Positions 8,016-19,316 of a stretch of 64,000 bases of DNA are shown here, in pieces (position 1 is the first letter of the stretch; each line of letters begins with the position of its first letter). The notes beneath the pieces were generated by a model. The model saw only the letters and a program-made list of their open reading frames with translations. It made no database searches and was not told the DNA's origin. A program made the position numbers and the translations under genes. The DNA comes from DSWT01 sp036845725 (lineage in GTDB: Bacteria; Chloroflexota; Anaerolineae; B4-G1; SLSP01). The stretch is taken from NCBI GenBank assembly GCA_036845725.1, contig DAIUDK010000003.1, positions 1-64,000 of the forward strand. The letters run 5' to 3'.

Positions 8016-9101
8016 ATGGCTCGCGTTTTAGACATAATCGAATATATGGATGAGGGGCGTGGCGAAATCGTCCATCGCGTTCCCGAGCGTGGCTCCGGCG
8101 ACTTTCGCATCGGCAGCCAGTTGGTTGTGCGCGAATCCCAGGCCGCGGTCTTCTTCCGCGACGGGAAAGCGCTGGACACCTTCGGGCCGGGGCGGCACAC
8201 AATCACGACCGCCAATATCCCCGGTCTCGTCGGCTTGATCGGCAAAGTCTTCTCCGGGGAAACGCCCTTTAAGGCGGAAGCGTACTTCGTCACTACACGG
8301 GAATTGACGGATATGAAGTGGGGCACACCGCAGCCCATCACCATCCCCGATCCAATCCTGGGCATGGCGCGCGTGACCGGCTTCGGCACCTACGCCATTC
8401 AGGTGACCGATCCACAGCTCTTCGTCGCCAAGATTGTAGGAACGCAAAACCTCTACAGCACGCGCGACATCCAGGCGTTCTTCCGCAGCATCATCCTCAG
8501 CAAGATGATGGACCTCATCGGCGAGATGGGCAAGTCGATCATCCAGATGGCGGCCTTTGTCGAGGAGTTGGGGGCCGGGGTGCGCGCGAAGGCGCAGGAA
8601 GAATTCGCCTCGCGGGGCGTCACGCTCAACTCATTCTACGTGGAATCCATCTCCCCTACTGAGGAGACGGCAAAGGCCATTGACGCCCGCGCCTCAATGG
8701 GTGCGATCGGCGATATGGGCGCTTACATGCAGTATCAGGGCGCGCAGGCGATGCGCGAAGCCGCGCAGAACCAGGGCGCAGCCGGATCGGGCATCGGGTT
8801 GGGCGCCGGGGTTGGACTCGGGGCAGCAATGGGCCAGATGCTCGGTCAAGCTGCCACACCGCAGCAGGCCGCGCCAGCCGCCGCGCCGCCGCCGATCCCG
8901 CAGGCTGCCGCGTTCTACGTCGCTATCGGCGGGCAGCAGCAAGGACCATTCGATATGGCGACGTTGCAACAACACGTCCAGTCGGGCCAGTTGACCCGCG
9001 ACACGTTGGTCTGGAAGGCCGGTATGGCGAACTGGGCCAAGGCAAGCGAAGTCTCCGACTTGAACAATCTGTTCGGCGCAGCCCCGCCTCCTCTGCCGTA
9101 A
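8016..9101 (+). CDS. SPFH-domain protein with C-terminal GYF_2 domain (YdjI-like)
   Basis: Protein of 361 residues. The first 230 residues resemble the SPFH/band-7 domain of YdjI ('virion core protein'-like) family members: VVRESQAAVFFRDGKALDTFGPG at the start, and the helical segment with AKAQEEFASRGVTLNSFYVESI typical of prohibitin-type proteins. A Gly/Ala/Gln-rich linker (about 245-300) leads to a GYF_2-type module, FYVAIGGQQQGPFDMATLQQ ... LVWKAGMANWAKASEV, which binds Pro-rich peptides in other proteins. No transmembrane helix is evident, so membrane association would be peripheral. A GGAGG site precedes the ATG, and a strong terminator follows. Role inferred: membrane-associated scaffold or stress-response protein. 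Confidence 0.88.
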   Translation: MARVLDIIEYMDEGRGEIVHRVPERGSGDFRIGSQLVVRESQAAVFFRDGKALDTFGPGRHTITTANIPGLVGLIGKVFSGETPFKAEAYFVTTRELTDMKWGTPQPITIPDPILGMARVTGFGTYAIQVTDPQLFVAKIVGTQNLYSTRDIQAFFRSIILSKMMDLIGEMGKSIIQMAAFVEELGAGVRAKAQEEFASRGVTLNSFYVESISPTEETAKAIDARASMGAIGDMGAYMQYQGAQAMREAAQNQGAAGSGIGLGAGVGLGAAMGQMLGQAATPQQAAPAAAPPPIPQAAAFYVAIGGQQQGPFDMATLQQHVQSGQLTRDTLVWKAGMANWAKASEVSDLNNLFGAAPPPLP

Positions 9102-9118
9102 CGTCATCAGATATATGC

Positions 9119-9149
9119 AAAACGGCCCTACACAATGTAGGGCCGTTTT
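9119..9149 (+). terminator. Rho-independent terminator after the SPFH gene
   Basis: A perfect 14-base stem (AAAACGGCCCTACA with TGTAGGGCCGTTTT) around a three-base loop, followed by T-rich sequence. The A/T flanks make it potentially bidirectional for the convergent gene at 9167. Confidence 0.9.
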
Positions 9150-9166
9150 CTGTTTCAAGATATGTG

Positions 9167-9862
9167 TTACTCAGCTTCGATTTCCAACACCGCATACAAC
9201 TGCGCCAACGTCTCTTTGGGCAGATTGGGACGGCGACCTTCCTTCCGCAACCAGCGCTTCAGCTCCGGCGCGCGGAACACCGGCATGGGCGGATTTTCGA
9301 CCTCAAGCACCACATCGGGATGCACGAAGAGGATCACCGCGCGCACCGGAATCTCCACCCCTTCGGGCAATCGCTTGCGCAAGAAGCGGTTCAGGTCGTC
9401 CATCTCCACCTGCGCCATCTGCTCCGGGCGTCCCACCCCCTCTTGACCGGCGAAACGTTTGAGTCCCCCCATTTTCTCCTGCTGCTTCCATTTGCCGTTC
9501 GCATACGTGATGCGCCCACCCTGCGACCGGACCAAGATCACCGTCAGCCCGCCAGCATCCACCACCACAAAGGCGGCGGGGGTTTTGTATGCCAGCAGCG
9601 TAAAACTGTTTTCCAGCCCCTTCAGAGCGTCGGTCACTTTTGTGTGATGCGCCAGCGGTCCCAGGTAGCGCCCGCTGAAGTAACTGCCGATCATTGAGGC
9701 CATCAAACCCACCCACATCACAATCATCCCAATCCAGAGCCATTCCGACCTCCAGAACAGAATGGCTATACCGCCAAGGGAAAGACCAACACCTGCCAGC
9801 GGCGCGATTTCACCCATACGGGTGCGGATTTTGATCTGTTTCTCATTTTCAATCAGACGCAT
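9167..9862 (-). CDS. Membrane protein with a NERD-like C-terminal region
   Basis: Protein of 231 residues. After a charged N-terminus there are two adjacent hydrophobic segments (about 21-39, APLAGVGLSLGGIAILFW, and 41-63, WLWIGMIVMWVGLMASMIGSYF), giving a hairpin anchor. The cytoplasmic remainder has strands AAFVVVDAGGLTVILVRSQGG and ITYANGKWKQ, and later AVILFVHPDVVLEVENPP. This order (a hydrophobic strand, 'xGGxxYxNGxW', then 'VxPVVVF') is reminiscent of NERD (nuclease-related) domain proteins, though the usual catalytic residues are not clear. The start ATG has GGAGG seven bases upstream. It is convergent with the SPFH gene. Function unknown. Confidence 0.7.
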   Translation of the reverse strand: MRLIENEKQIKIRTRMGEIAPLAGVGLSLGGIAILFWRSEWLWIGMIVMWVGLMASMIGSYFSGRYLGPLAHHTKVTDALKGLENSFTLLAYKTPAAFVVVDAGGLTVILVRSQGGRITYANGKWKQQEKMGGLKRFAGQEGVGRPEQMAQVEMDDLNRFLRKRLPEGVEIPVRAVILFVHPDVVLEVENPPMPVFRAPELKRWLRKEGRRPNLPKETLAQLYAVLEIEAE

Positions 9863-9879
9863 AATTCCTCCAGGCAAGT

Positions 9880-9955
9880 AGTGATTTGTAACCAGTAATC
9901 GGCAATTAGGACAAGTATCCGGTAATCACCGATTACCAGTTACCGATTACCGATC
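9880..9955. repeat. 'ACCGATT' periodic/palindromic intergenic repeat
   Basis: Degenerate repeat of ACCGATT / GTAATCGG units with a perfect internal hairpin, GGTAATC-ACC-GATTACC. It fills the space between fabF and the NERD-like gene. Confidence 0.6.
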
Positions 9956-11207
9956 ACACCGCTCCATTCCAACGGGACAGCACCAGGCAAGCATTTTGCC
10001 CGCCGAAGCCGAAGGCGTTTTTCAGCGCGATGCGTGCGTTCATCGGACGGGGTTTCCAGGGCACGTAATCGAGGTCGCAGTCCGAGTCCGGTTCATCGAG
10101 GTTCAGCGTGGGCAAAATCACCCCTTCCTCAAACATCTTGAACGTCAAAATGGTCTCGATTGCGCCCGCGGCTCCCATCGTATGCCCAAAAATGGATTTG
10201 TTGGAACTGATCGCCAGCTTGTAGGCGTGATCGCCAAAGACTTTCTTCAATGCGAACGTCTCGACGGTGTCGTTCAACGGCGTAGAGGTGCCGTGCGCGT
10301 TGACGTAATCCACGTCTTCCGGCGCGACACCCGCATCTTTCAACGCCCACTGCATCGCCCGGCGCACCCCGCGCGCCTCGGGATCAGGTTGCGCAATGTG
10401 GTACGCATCCGACGAGGTTGCATATCCGAGTACTTCACCGTAGATGTGCGCGCCGCGTTCGAGCGCGTGCTCCAGCCGTTCCAGGATCAGAACACCCGCA
10501 CCTTCAGCGATCACGAACCCATCGCGGTCCTTATCGAAGGGGCGGCTCGCACGCTGCGGTTCGTCGTTGCGCCGCGAAAGCGCCCCCATCACCGCAAAAC
10601 CGATGACCGACACGTCGATGATCAATCCCTCGGCGCCACCAGCGATGACCATGTCGGCCCAACCGTGACGGATGAGATTAGTCGCCTCGCCGATCGCCTG
10701 TGAGCCTGTCGCGCACGCGGCAACGGGCGTGGTGATCGGCCCCTGCGCGCCCGCCAGCAGGCTGACGTGATACGAAGGCATATTCGGCAGCGAGGCCGCC
10801 AGCGCAAAGGGATTGACACCGACCAGCCCTTGACGCCACAATTTGGCGCTGTGCTCAAGCGCGACGTCCAGCCCGCCCATCCCCACGCCGATGACGGTGC
10901 CAGCGCGCTCCGGATCCGGCAAAGGCGTGGAAAGCTGCGCGTCTGCCAACGCCTCCTGCGCTGCAGCGATCGCAAACAGCGAACAACGCGCCATCCGCCG
11001 CGCCTCTTTGCGCGGTACGTACCGCTCCGGCTCGAAGTTCTTGATCTCTCCGGCAATCCGCACTGGCCAATCCGTCGTGTCGCACCGTTCAATCGGCGCG
11101 ATGCCGGACTTCGCGGCAAGCGCACTCTCCCACGTCTCGCACACGGACAACCCAACCGGCGTGATCGCACCCACACCGGTGACGACGACGCGCGCTCTCT
11201 CAGCCAT
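9954..11207 (-). CDS. fabF: Beta-ketoacyl-ACP synthase II
   Basis: Condensing enzyme of fatty-acid elongation, 417 residues, the normal length for FabF. The thiolase-fold active site is complete: nucleophile Cys165 in VAACATGSQAIGEA, the first His in YVNAHGTSTPLNDTVE and the second His in SNKSIFGHTMGAAGA. The N-terminus RVVVTGVGAITPVG is typical. Its ATG lies inside the last codons of plsX (eight bases shared), so the two are translationally coupled. The plsX-fabF pairing links phospholipid synthesis with acyl-chain elongation. There is no acpP or fabD gene between them here, unlike the classical fab cluster. Confidence 0.96.
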   Translation of the reverse strand: MAERARVVVTGVGAITPVGLSVCETWESALAAKSGIAPIERCDTTDWPVRIAGEIKNFEPERYVPRKEARRMARCSLFAIAAAQEALADAQLSTPLPDPERAGTVIGVGMGGLDVALEHSAKLWRQGLVGVNPFALAASLPNMPSYHVSLLAGAQGPITTPVAACATGSQAIGEATNLIRHGWADMVIAGGAEGLIIDVSVIGFAVMGALSRRNDEPQRASRPFDKDRDGFVIAEGAGVLILERLEHALERGAHIYGEVLGYATSSDAYHIAQPDPEARGVRRAMQWALKDAGVAPEDVDYVNAHGTSTPLNDTVETFALKKVFGDHAYKLAISSNKSIFGHTMGAAGAIETILTFKMFEEGVILPTLNLDEPDSDCDLDYVPWKPRPMNARIALKNAFGFGGQNACLVLSRWNGAV

Positions 11208-12246
11208 TGGACACCTGTCGTTGCGTTTCCAGCCCGGCCTTAATCGTGGGGATGATTTGCGCGGCTACGGCTTCACGACCTCGGAGAATGGCGCTCTTCA
11301 CCGCTTTGGCATTGGAACGCCCGTGTCCCACGATCACCACGCCATCCACACCTAGCAGCAGCCCGCCGCCAACTTCGGAGTAATCCAGCCGCTTGATCGC
11401 CCTTTTCAAACCCGGCCAAAGGCAGAGCAACCCGGGCAATCCCACAATCAAAGCCGGGAGCAGCAAGACCAGCCCCACCTTCGACAGTGGACGGCCCAAC
11501 ACATCGAGCTTGATCATCATCTTGATGAAAGAGGCCACCGCCTCCGCCGTCTTGATGTGAATGTTGCCCGTGAAACCGTCGGTGACGATGACATCGGCGT
11601 GGCCTTTGACCGCCTCCTTCGGCTCGACGTTGCCAACGAAGTTGAAGCCGCTCTGCGAGAAAACCGCGAAGGTATCCCGCAGCACCATCGTCCCCTTCTC
11701 TTCCTCTTCGCCGTTGGCCAGAAGCCCCACCCGCGGATTGGCAATCTTGAGGATGTTCTCCGCGTAGATGACGCCCATCTGCGCGAATTGCAGCAGATAC
11801 TCCGGCTTGGGATCGGCGGTCGCGCCCATGTCCAGGAAGACCGCCTTTTGCAACGTCACCGGGTAGACCGTCGCCAGCGCCGGACGGCGAATGCCGGGGA
11901 TACGGCGCAGGTCGAAAATCGCGGCAGAGAGGCAGGCGATCGTGTTCCCAGCGGAGACGAAGGCGTCGGCCTCGCCGTTCTTCACCATGCGCATTCCCAC
12001 GCGCATGGACGAATTCTCCTTGGCGCGCACCTCCTCGGAGTGATCGGCCATCGTCAGCACGTCCGGCGCGTGGACGATGCGGATGTTTAGCCCCTGGGTG
12101 TCGTGCTTCGCCAGCTCCGCGCGCGTGCGATCCTCAGGCCCCACCAAGATAATCTCGTCCTGCCACTCCCTGGCCGCCATCACCGCCCCGGCCACATCCG
12201 GCCCAGGGCACGCATCCGAACCAAAAGCATCAACGACGATACGCAT
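11200..12246 (-). CDS. plsX: Phosphate acyltransferase PlsX
   Basis: Converts acyl-ACP to acyl-phosphate, the first step of the PlsX/PlsY route to phosphatidic acid. At 348 residues it has the usual family size. Recognisable motifs are the N-terminal IVVDAFGSDACPGP (family: DAMGGDxAP), the central DAFVSAGNTIACLSAA (family: xxSAGNTGA), DMGATADPKPEYLLQFAQMG, and IVTDGFTGNIHIKTAEA. Replacement of the canonical GGD by GSD and of GNTGA by GNTIA are small deviations. The middle segment 258-285 (LVLLLPALIVGLPGLLCLWPG) is unusually hydrophobic and may help membrane contact. An AGGTC-containing ribosome site precedes the ATG at 12246, and it overlaps fabF. Confidence 0.95.
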   Translation of the reverse strand: MRIVVDAFGSDACPGPDVAGAVMAAREWQDEIILVGPEDRTRAELAKHDTQGLNIRIVHAPDVLTMADHSEEVRAKENSSMRVGMRMVKNGEADAFVSAGNTIACLSAAIFDLRRIPGIRRPALATVYPVTLQKAVFLDMGATADPKPEYLLQFAQMGVIYAENILKIANPRVGLLANGEEEEKGTMVLRDTFAVFSQSGFNFVGNVEPKEAVKGHADVIVTDGFTGNIHIKTAEAVASFIKMMIKLDVLGRPLSKVGLVLLLPALIVGLPGLLCLWPGLKRAIKRLDYSEVGGGLLLGVDGVVIVGHGRSNAKAVKSAILRGREAVAAQIIPTIKAGLETQRQVSNG

Positions 12247-12327
12247 AAGACCTCCAATGAATCATGAATCAAGAATCAAAGAATCGGCGAATGAGTGGAT
12301 AATCGAAAATCTAAAATCCAAAATCGG
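12247..12327. repeat. 'GAATCAA' periodic repeat between plsX and dinG
   Basis: Units GAATCATGAATCAAGAATCAAA, GAATCGGCGAATGAG and AAAATCTAAAATCCAAAATC with period 7-8. The repeat forms the entire 80-base intergenic space. Confidence 0.8.
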
Positions 12328-15234
12328 CTAGGCGCCCCAGAACCAAGGTGGTTCTTCGGGGGGGGGGGCGGCCCAATTGCCGTCGAAATCGGCACCGTTT
12401 CCAGCATCGACGGGCAGCGGTTTGCCGGAAAGCCAGCGTTCGGCGATGTCGGGAAGCTGCGCGCGCGTTCCCTGGCGGATGAGCGGATCGGGCAGCGAGT
12501 CGAGGAAGCGCTGGCCGTAACGCTTGGTCAGTACGCGCTGATCCAGCACCACGGCGATCCCCTGATCCGTCGCGGTGCGAATCAGCCGCCCAAAGCCCTG
12601 CGTGAAGCGCAAAATAGCCTCCGGCACCATGTACTCGTTGAACGGATCGTCGTACCCCTCGGCGCGCGCGGCGATGATCGGGTCGTTGGGCACGTCGAAG
12701 GGCAACTTGGTGATCACCAGGCACGAGAGCGCATCGCCGGGCACATCCACGCCTTCCCAAAACGAGCGCGTGCCGAGCAAAACGGCCTTCTCAGTGCGCT
12801 TGAAGTTATCGAGCAGTTGCGCGCGCGAGCTGCCGCTCCCCTGCGCGTAGACCGTGATGCCGTCCTGCGCCAGTTTCCCGGTAATGGCCTGCGCCGTAGC
12901 CCGCAGTTGCACATACGACGTGAACAGTGTCAACGCCCGGCCCTGCGTCGCACGGAACAATTCGATCAGGGTTTGATCCAGAATCTGCTGGTGACCGGGG
13001 TTGCGCGGTTCAGGCACGTCGGTGACGATGTAGAGCAGCGCTGCGGATTGGTAATCAAAGGGCGAGCCGACAGCCAGCTCTTCCGCCTTCTGCGCGCTCA
13101 ACCGGTCTTTCATGTAGTCAAAGCTGTTTTCAACGCGCAACGTCGCCGAGGTCAGGATGACCGAGCGTTTCTTGTCAAACAAATGCTCGCGGACCAGTGT
13201 GCCCACGTGCAGAGGAACGGCGTTACACGTGAATGGATAGTTGTTCTGCGATTCCAGCCAATAGATGTAGTTCTCCTGCGGCGCAGTGACGAACGGTCCA
13301 AGCTGGGTGTAAGCCGCGTCCAACTGCCGCTTGATGCCCAACAGCCGCGCGTGGGCCATGTCGAAGCCGGGCGCTTCGGCGGAACTCAGTTCCTCCAGAC
13401 CGGCAGCCAGCAGCGTCAGCCCGTCCACGAGCGTGGAGAAATGCGGCTGGACCTGCGCCCACCCGCGCACCGCGTCGTCCCAACCATGTTCTAGGCGCAT
13501 CTTCGGCGTGAGACGCACCCGCACGGCGTAGCTATCATTCTGATCGACGTGCTCATTGAGGAACGTCTCGATATCCGAGAACAGCATCTCCAACAAATGA
13601 TCGACGCGCTCTCCGGCATCCTGTAAACGCACACAGGCATCCTGTAGGCCGGCCGCCGTCTTGCGCGGCTGACCCTCTGCCAGACTCAATACCATCTCCA
13701 GCAAACCGGTGGATGCCTGGCGCGAGTACAACAAATCCTCGAAAACCCGGTGTAGCGACGGCCAACTCACCGTGTAGCGCAACGCGTCCGTCACGGCGCT
13801 TTCGAGGTGGTGCGCCTCGTCGATAATGAGCAGCTCGTACTCCGGCAGCACACGGTTCTGCGCGGCGATGTCAGCCAACAGCAGCGCGTGGTTGACGATA
13901 AGCACGTGCGCGCCTTCGGCCTTTGCCCGCGCCCGGTAGAAGAAGCAGCGGTCGCTCTGGAAGAACGGGCAATGCTCCGGATCGCAGGCGTCGTTGGCCG
14001 CCGAAATCCCGTACCAGACGGCCTGCTCCTGCCCGGTCGGCATGAAAAGCCCATCGCCATCGCCGTCGAGCGTATTGGGCAGCCACAGCAGCACCTTAGC
14101 CAGCACGCGCATCTCATCCTCGGTGACGGGGCCGCGCCGCCGCAACGCCTGGAACTGCTGGCGGCACAGGTAGTGCGAACGTCCTTTGAGCACCTGGTAT
14201 TTGAATTCGTAGAGCGCCTCGGCCAATTCGGGCAAATCCTTGTTCGCCAATTGCTCCTGTAAGTTGATCGTGTTGGTCGAAACCACCACCCGCTGGCGAT
14301 TCTGCACCGCCCACTCAATCGCGGGCAGCAGGTAAGCCAGCGACTTCCCCGTGCCGGTGCCGGCCTCGACCATCAAATGCTGGCTCTCATTGAACGCGTG
14401 TCCCACGGCCTGGAGCATTTCCACCTGCTGCGAGCGGTATTCGTACTCCGCAAACGTCTCGGCGAGCGAGCCGTCGTCGTCCAACAATGCGGAGAGCGCG
14501 TCCAGATCGATAAGACGCGGTTCGCGGCGCGGCTCCAGGGGGGCATAAAGCTCCTCGTCCTCGGCGAACAGCGGGCCGGCCGCGTCACCACCGCGCTTCG
14601 ATGCCAACTGCGCGCCGATGCCGCCGCTGAATCCCTGGCGCTGGCGGACGTAGTGCGCGTCGCGGAAAAAGTTGATCGGTCCCCACTGGATGCGCTGCCC
14701 CAGTTGCACAAGCTCCTGCAACATCTGCTGCGGCAATTGTGCGGCGCGGCCCATCAGTGCCATATAGAGTGCGTGCGCCATCACCGCGTCGTCAAGCGCG
14801 CGGTGCGTCTGCTCCGGCAGATCGATCGCCAGCTCGCGGACGAGGTTTGCCAAACTGTAGCGCCCGGCGTGCGGCACCAAAATGCCGGCGAGGTCGAAGG
14901 TGTCAATCGAGGGATTGCCGCGCAGGACGTTGTGCTGGCGTAGGAAGGCCAGGTCGAAGCTGATATTGTGCCCAACCACCAGATCGCGTCCCACAAAATC
15001 GGCTAATTTGTACGTCGCCTGGCGCCCACCCGGCGCGCCTTCCACGTGCGCGTTGGTGATGCCGGTCAATTCGGTGACAAACGGGGGGATTTTCCGCCCG
15101 GGATTAACAAAAGTAGAGAAAGTCTCCAAAACCTGATCACCATCGAAGCGCAGCGCACCGATTTCGATGATCGCATCCCGCATGGGATCCAGTCCGGTCG
15201 TTTCTAAGTCCAGGGAAACGTAGGTCTTCGCCAT
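12328..15234 (-). CDS. DEDDh exonuclease-DinG helicase fusion
   Basis: Protein of 968 residues. The N-terminal about 170 residues are a DnaQ-like 3'-5' exonuclease: VSLDLETTGLDP (Exo I), VGHNISFDLAFLRQ (Exo II) and HRALDDAVMAHALY (Exo III, DEDDh type). The rest is an XPD/DinG superfamily 2 helicase, with Walker A VEAGTGTGKSLAY, the cysteines of an Fe-S cluster (YLC, ACDPEHC, SDRC), the DEAH box LLIIDEAHHLE, motif V LLGTRSFWEGVDVPG and motif VI FTQGFGRLIRT. Likely role: DNA repair, unwinding of R-loops or damaged forks. The ATG at 15234 follows AGAAAGGAG; a start 13 codons upstream lacks a site. Homologous fusions are known in Firmicutes as DinG/YpvA-type proteins. Confidence 0.93.
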   Translation of the reverse strand: MAKTYVSLDLETTGLDPMRDAIIEIGALRFDGDQVLETFSTFVNPGRKIPPFVTELTGITNAHVEGAPGGRQATYKLADFVGRDLVVGHNISFDLAFLRQHNVLRGNPSIDTFDLAGILVPHAGRYSLANLVRELAIDLPEQTHRALDDAVMAHALYMALMGRAAQLPQQMLQELVQLGQRIQWGPINFFRDAHYVRQRQGFSGGIGAQLASKRGGDAAGPLFAEDEELYAPLEPRREPRLIDLDALSALLDDDGSLAETFAEYEYRSQQVEMLQAVGHAFNESQHLMVEAGTGTGKSLAYLLPAIEWAVQNRQRVVVSTNTINLQEQLANKDLPELAEALYEFKYQVLKGRSHYLCRQQFQALRRRGPVTEDEMRVLAKVLLWLPNTLDGDGDGLFMPTGQEQAVWYGISAANDACDPEHCPFFQSDRCFFYRARAKAEGAHVLIVNHALLLADIAAQNRVLPEYELLIIDEAHHLESAVTDALRYTVSWPSLHRVFEDLLYSRQASTGLLEMVLSLAEGQPRKTAAGLQDACVRLQDAGERVDHLLEMLFSDIETFLNEHVDQNDSYAVRVRLTPKMRLEHGWDDAVRGWAQVQPHFSTLVDGLTLLAAGLEELSSAEAPGFDMAHARLLGIKRQLDAAYTQLGPFVTAPQENYIYWLESQNNYPFTCNAVPLHVGTLVREHLFDKKRSVILTSATLRVENSFDYMKDRLSAQKAEELAVGSPFDYQSAALLYIVTDVPEPRNPGHQQILDQTLIELFRATQGRALTLFTSYVQLRATAQAITGKLAQDGITVYAQGSGSSRAQLLDNFKRTEKAVLLGTRSFWEGVDVPGDALSCLVITKLPFDVPNDPIIAARAEGYDDPFNEYMVPEAILRFTQGFGRLIRTATDQGIAVVLDQRVLTKRYGQRFLDSLPDPLIRQGTRAQLPDIAERWLSGKPLPVDAGNGADFDGNWAAPPPEEPPWFWGA

Positions 15235-15261
15235 GTGCTCCTTTCTAAGCTTAAGGAAGAC

Positions 15262-15267
15262 ATTATA
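15262..15267 (-). promoter_or_regulatory. Putative -10 element for the dinG-like gene
   Basis: TATAAT on the minus strand, 28 bases before the ATG at 15234. No good -35 hexamer is visible. Confidence 0.35.
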
Positions 15268-15296
15268 CAGCATAACGCGCTGTGGGAAAGAAGAAG

Positions 15297-15334
15297 AGGG
15301 GTTTTCGAACGCGTGACTGCGTTCGAAAACCCCT
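15297..15334 (-). terminator. Terminator after bacterial-type valS
   Basis: A perfect 16-base stem (AGGGGTTTTCGAACGC with its complement) around a six-base loop, followed on the minus strand by CTTCTTTCTTCC. It lies 32 bases after the valS stop and before the dinG promoter region. Confidence 0.8.
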
Positions 15335-15366
15335 CCCGGGTCGCTCTGAGATGCAAGAGAAGAAGA

Positions 15367-18087
<2,721 letters not shown>

Positions 18088-18164
18088 GAGTTCCCCTCTA
18101 TTGTCAGCAGATAGGCAACCAAAGGTTGCACGCAGATTAAGCAGATTTTGTCCTGCGCTCGGGC

Positions 18165-18235
18165 CGGTCTCTGACCGTGCCCGCGCACGCATACGTTGAC
18201 GTGGTCGGAGGCCGGTCACAGCTTTTCAGTAAATT
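18165..18235. repeat. Inverted 'GGTCGGAGRCCGGYCACAGC' repeat
   Basis: Plus strand carries GGGCCGGTCTCTGACCGTGCCC and, inverted, GTGGTCGGAGGCCGGTCACA. The second motif recurs, with two differences, at 54386-54404 between mreB and mreC. It lies in the leader region of the bacterial valS. Confidence 0.55.
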
Positions 18236-18250
18236 ATGCCTTTGCGCGAC

Positions 18251-18427
18251 CTAACGACGCATTTCAGATAGCAACTCCACTCCGTTCTTAGGTGATTGCC
18301 ATGCCCTGCCGATCTCCTCACCTAAGCTGATCAACATTTCCCACACACTCCCGGCGTATTCCATGTCCACGGCTTCCGGCAGAGGAGATTCTTCCTGTTT
18401 TGGATTACGCGCATCGATCTCACTCAT
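18251..18427 (-). CDS. Small hypothetical protein (58 aa)
   Basis: ATG at 18427 preceded by a clear GGAGGTGG ribosome site; the stop is TAG. The product begins MSEIDARNPKQEESPLPEAV, continues with an amphipathic helix (SVWEMLISLGEEIGRAW) and ends in a short basic tail. There is no membrane helix. The strong ribosome site and balanced composition favour a real gene. It shares no recognisable motif with known families, and its downstream neighbour is valS. Confidence 0.5.
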   Translation of the reverse strand: MSEIDARNPKQEESPLPEAVDMEYAGSVWEMLISLGEEIGRAWQSPKNGVELLSEMRR

Positions 18428-18477
18428 AGTCCACCTCCAAACTCATACATTTTGTTGGTCTAGTGCTTGCTCATCCT

Positions 18478-19254
18478 TTAGAGCATTTTTGAGTTCAGTT
18501 TTTTGGCATTCCGTCGCTTAACCCATTGATCTAGGATCATCAAAACACCCCCTCCTACCATAAGCCCCAATGCAAGAATTCCTTGCAGAGATGAGACAGG
18601 CTTCCTTATGGAACTGTTTACTTCCGTTGACATCAATTCATAATTACCAGAAACGATGATGCTTTCCAACCGACTCATTTCTTCTACGGTCTTACCTGTG
18701 AGGCTAAAGCTCAATATGTACTCTTCAGACGCCACAGCAATATATGACTGCCTAATCTTACCGACTTCTGTATCAACTTCTGAATCAAACCTATAAAATG
18801 GTATCTCGTCTAGCGGATACTCATAAACTTCACTTATCGTATAGGGAGCCTGTTTTGCGAGTGCTCCAGAGAGTTGCGATAAGTACTCTTGACCATTATT
18901 GACTCTGGCGAATTGAGATAGGTTTTCTGCTGCGATCAATATCGAAGGATTGGAATCACTCAATGTTCCTGCCGGGTATTCAGATACCAATAATAACAGG
19001 TAATCTGTTGTTTCCGGCTTTTCTCCCGTGAGATTCTCTGCAGATTGTCGCAAACTTTGGATAGTTTGATCGTCTGCAATATACTAATCGTCAGGTATGA
19101 GTAGGTGAAATGAGAAATAGTTGTTTGTGTATACGTTATCCCCAAGCGAGTCATCATCTGGTCCAGATGCTTTAGCATAACTCGCCTGATTCATTACATT
19201 CAGGAACATCATCACACAAAAGAGACCCTTGAATATAACGTGTACTTTGCGCAT
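18478..19254 (-). pseudogene. Membrane-anchored protein gene interrupted by in-frame TAG
   Basis: The ATG at 19254 has GAAAGGA upstream and starts a signal peptide (MRKVHVIFKGLFCVMMFLNV). The same frame continues for 259 codons but has a single TAG at codon 57 (19084-19086), between HLLIPDD and YIADDQTIQSL. In related export-signal proteins this position ('IPxGWYxxD') normally carries Trp, and TGG to TAG is a one-base change. Downstream residues form an alternating sheet/helix domain and end in a C-terminal membrane helix (GILALGLMVGGGVLMILDQW) with a basic tail. This could be a recent nonsense mutation, a base-call error or a readthrough codon. The N-terminal piece would give a 56-residue peptide; the remainder alone starts only at a TTG (19053). 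Function unknown. Confidence 0.75.
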
Positions 19255-19316
19255 CTGTATCCTTTCATAGTGCGAATTTCAGCCAGCTAACATCGAATAC
19301 ACCACAAATGATATCG

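Noticed and set aside
12358..12368. Poly-G run as a frameshift in the dinG-like gene
   Set aside because: The frame remains open through the run and ends normally at 12328, with a plausible C-terminus.
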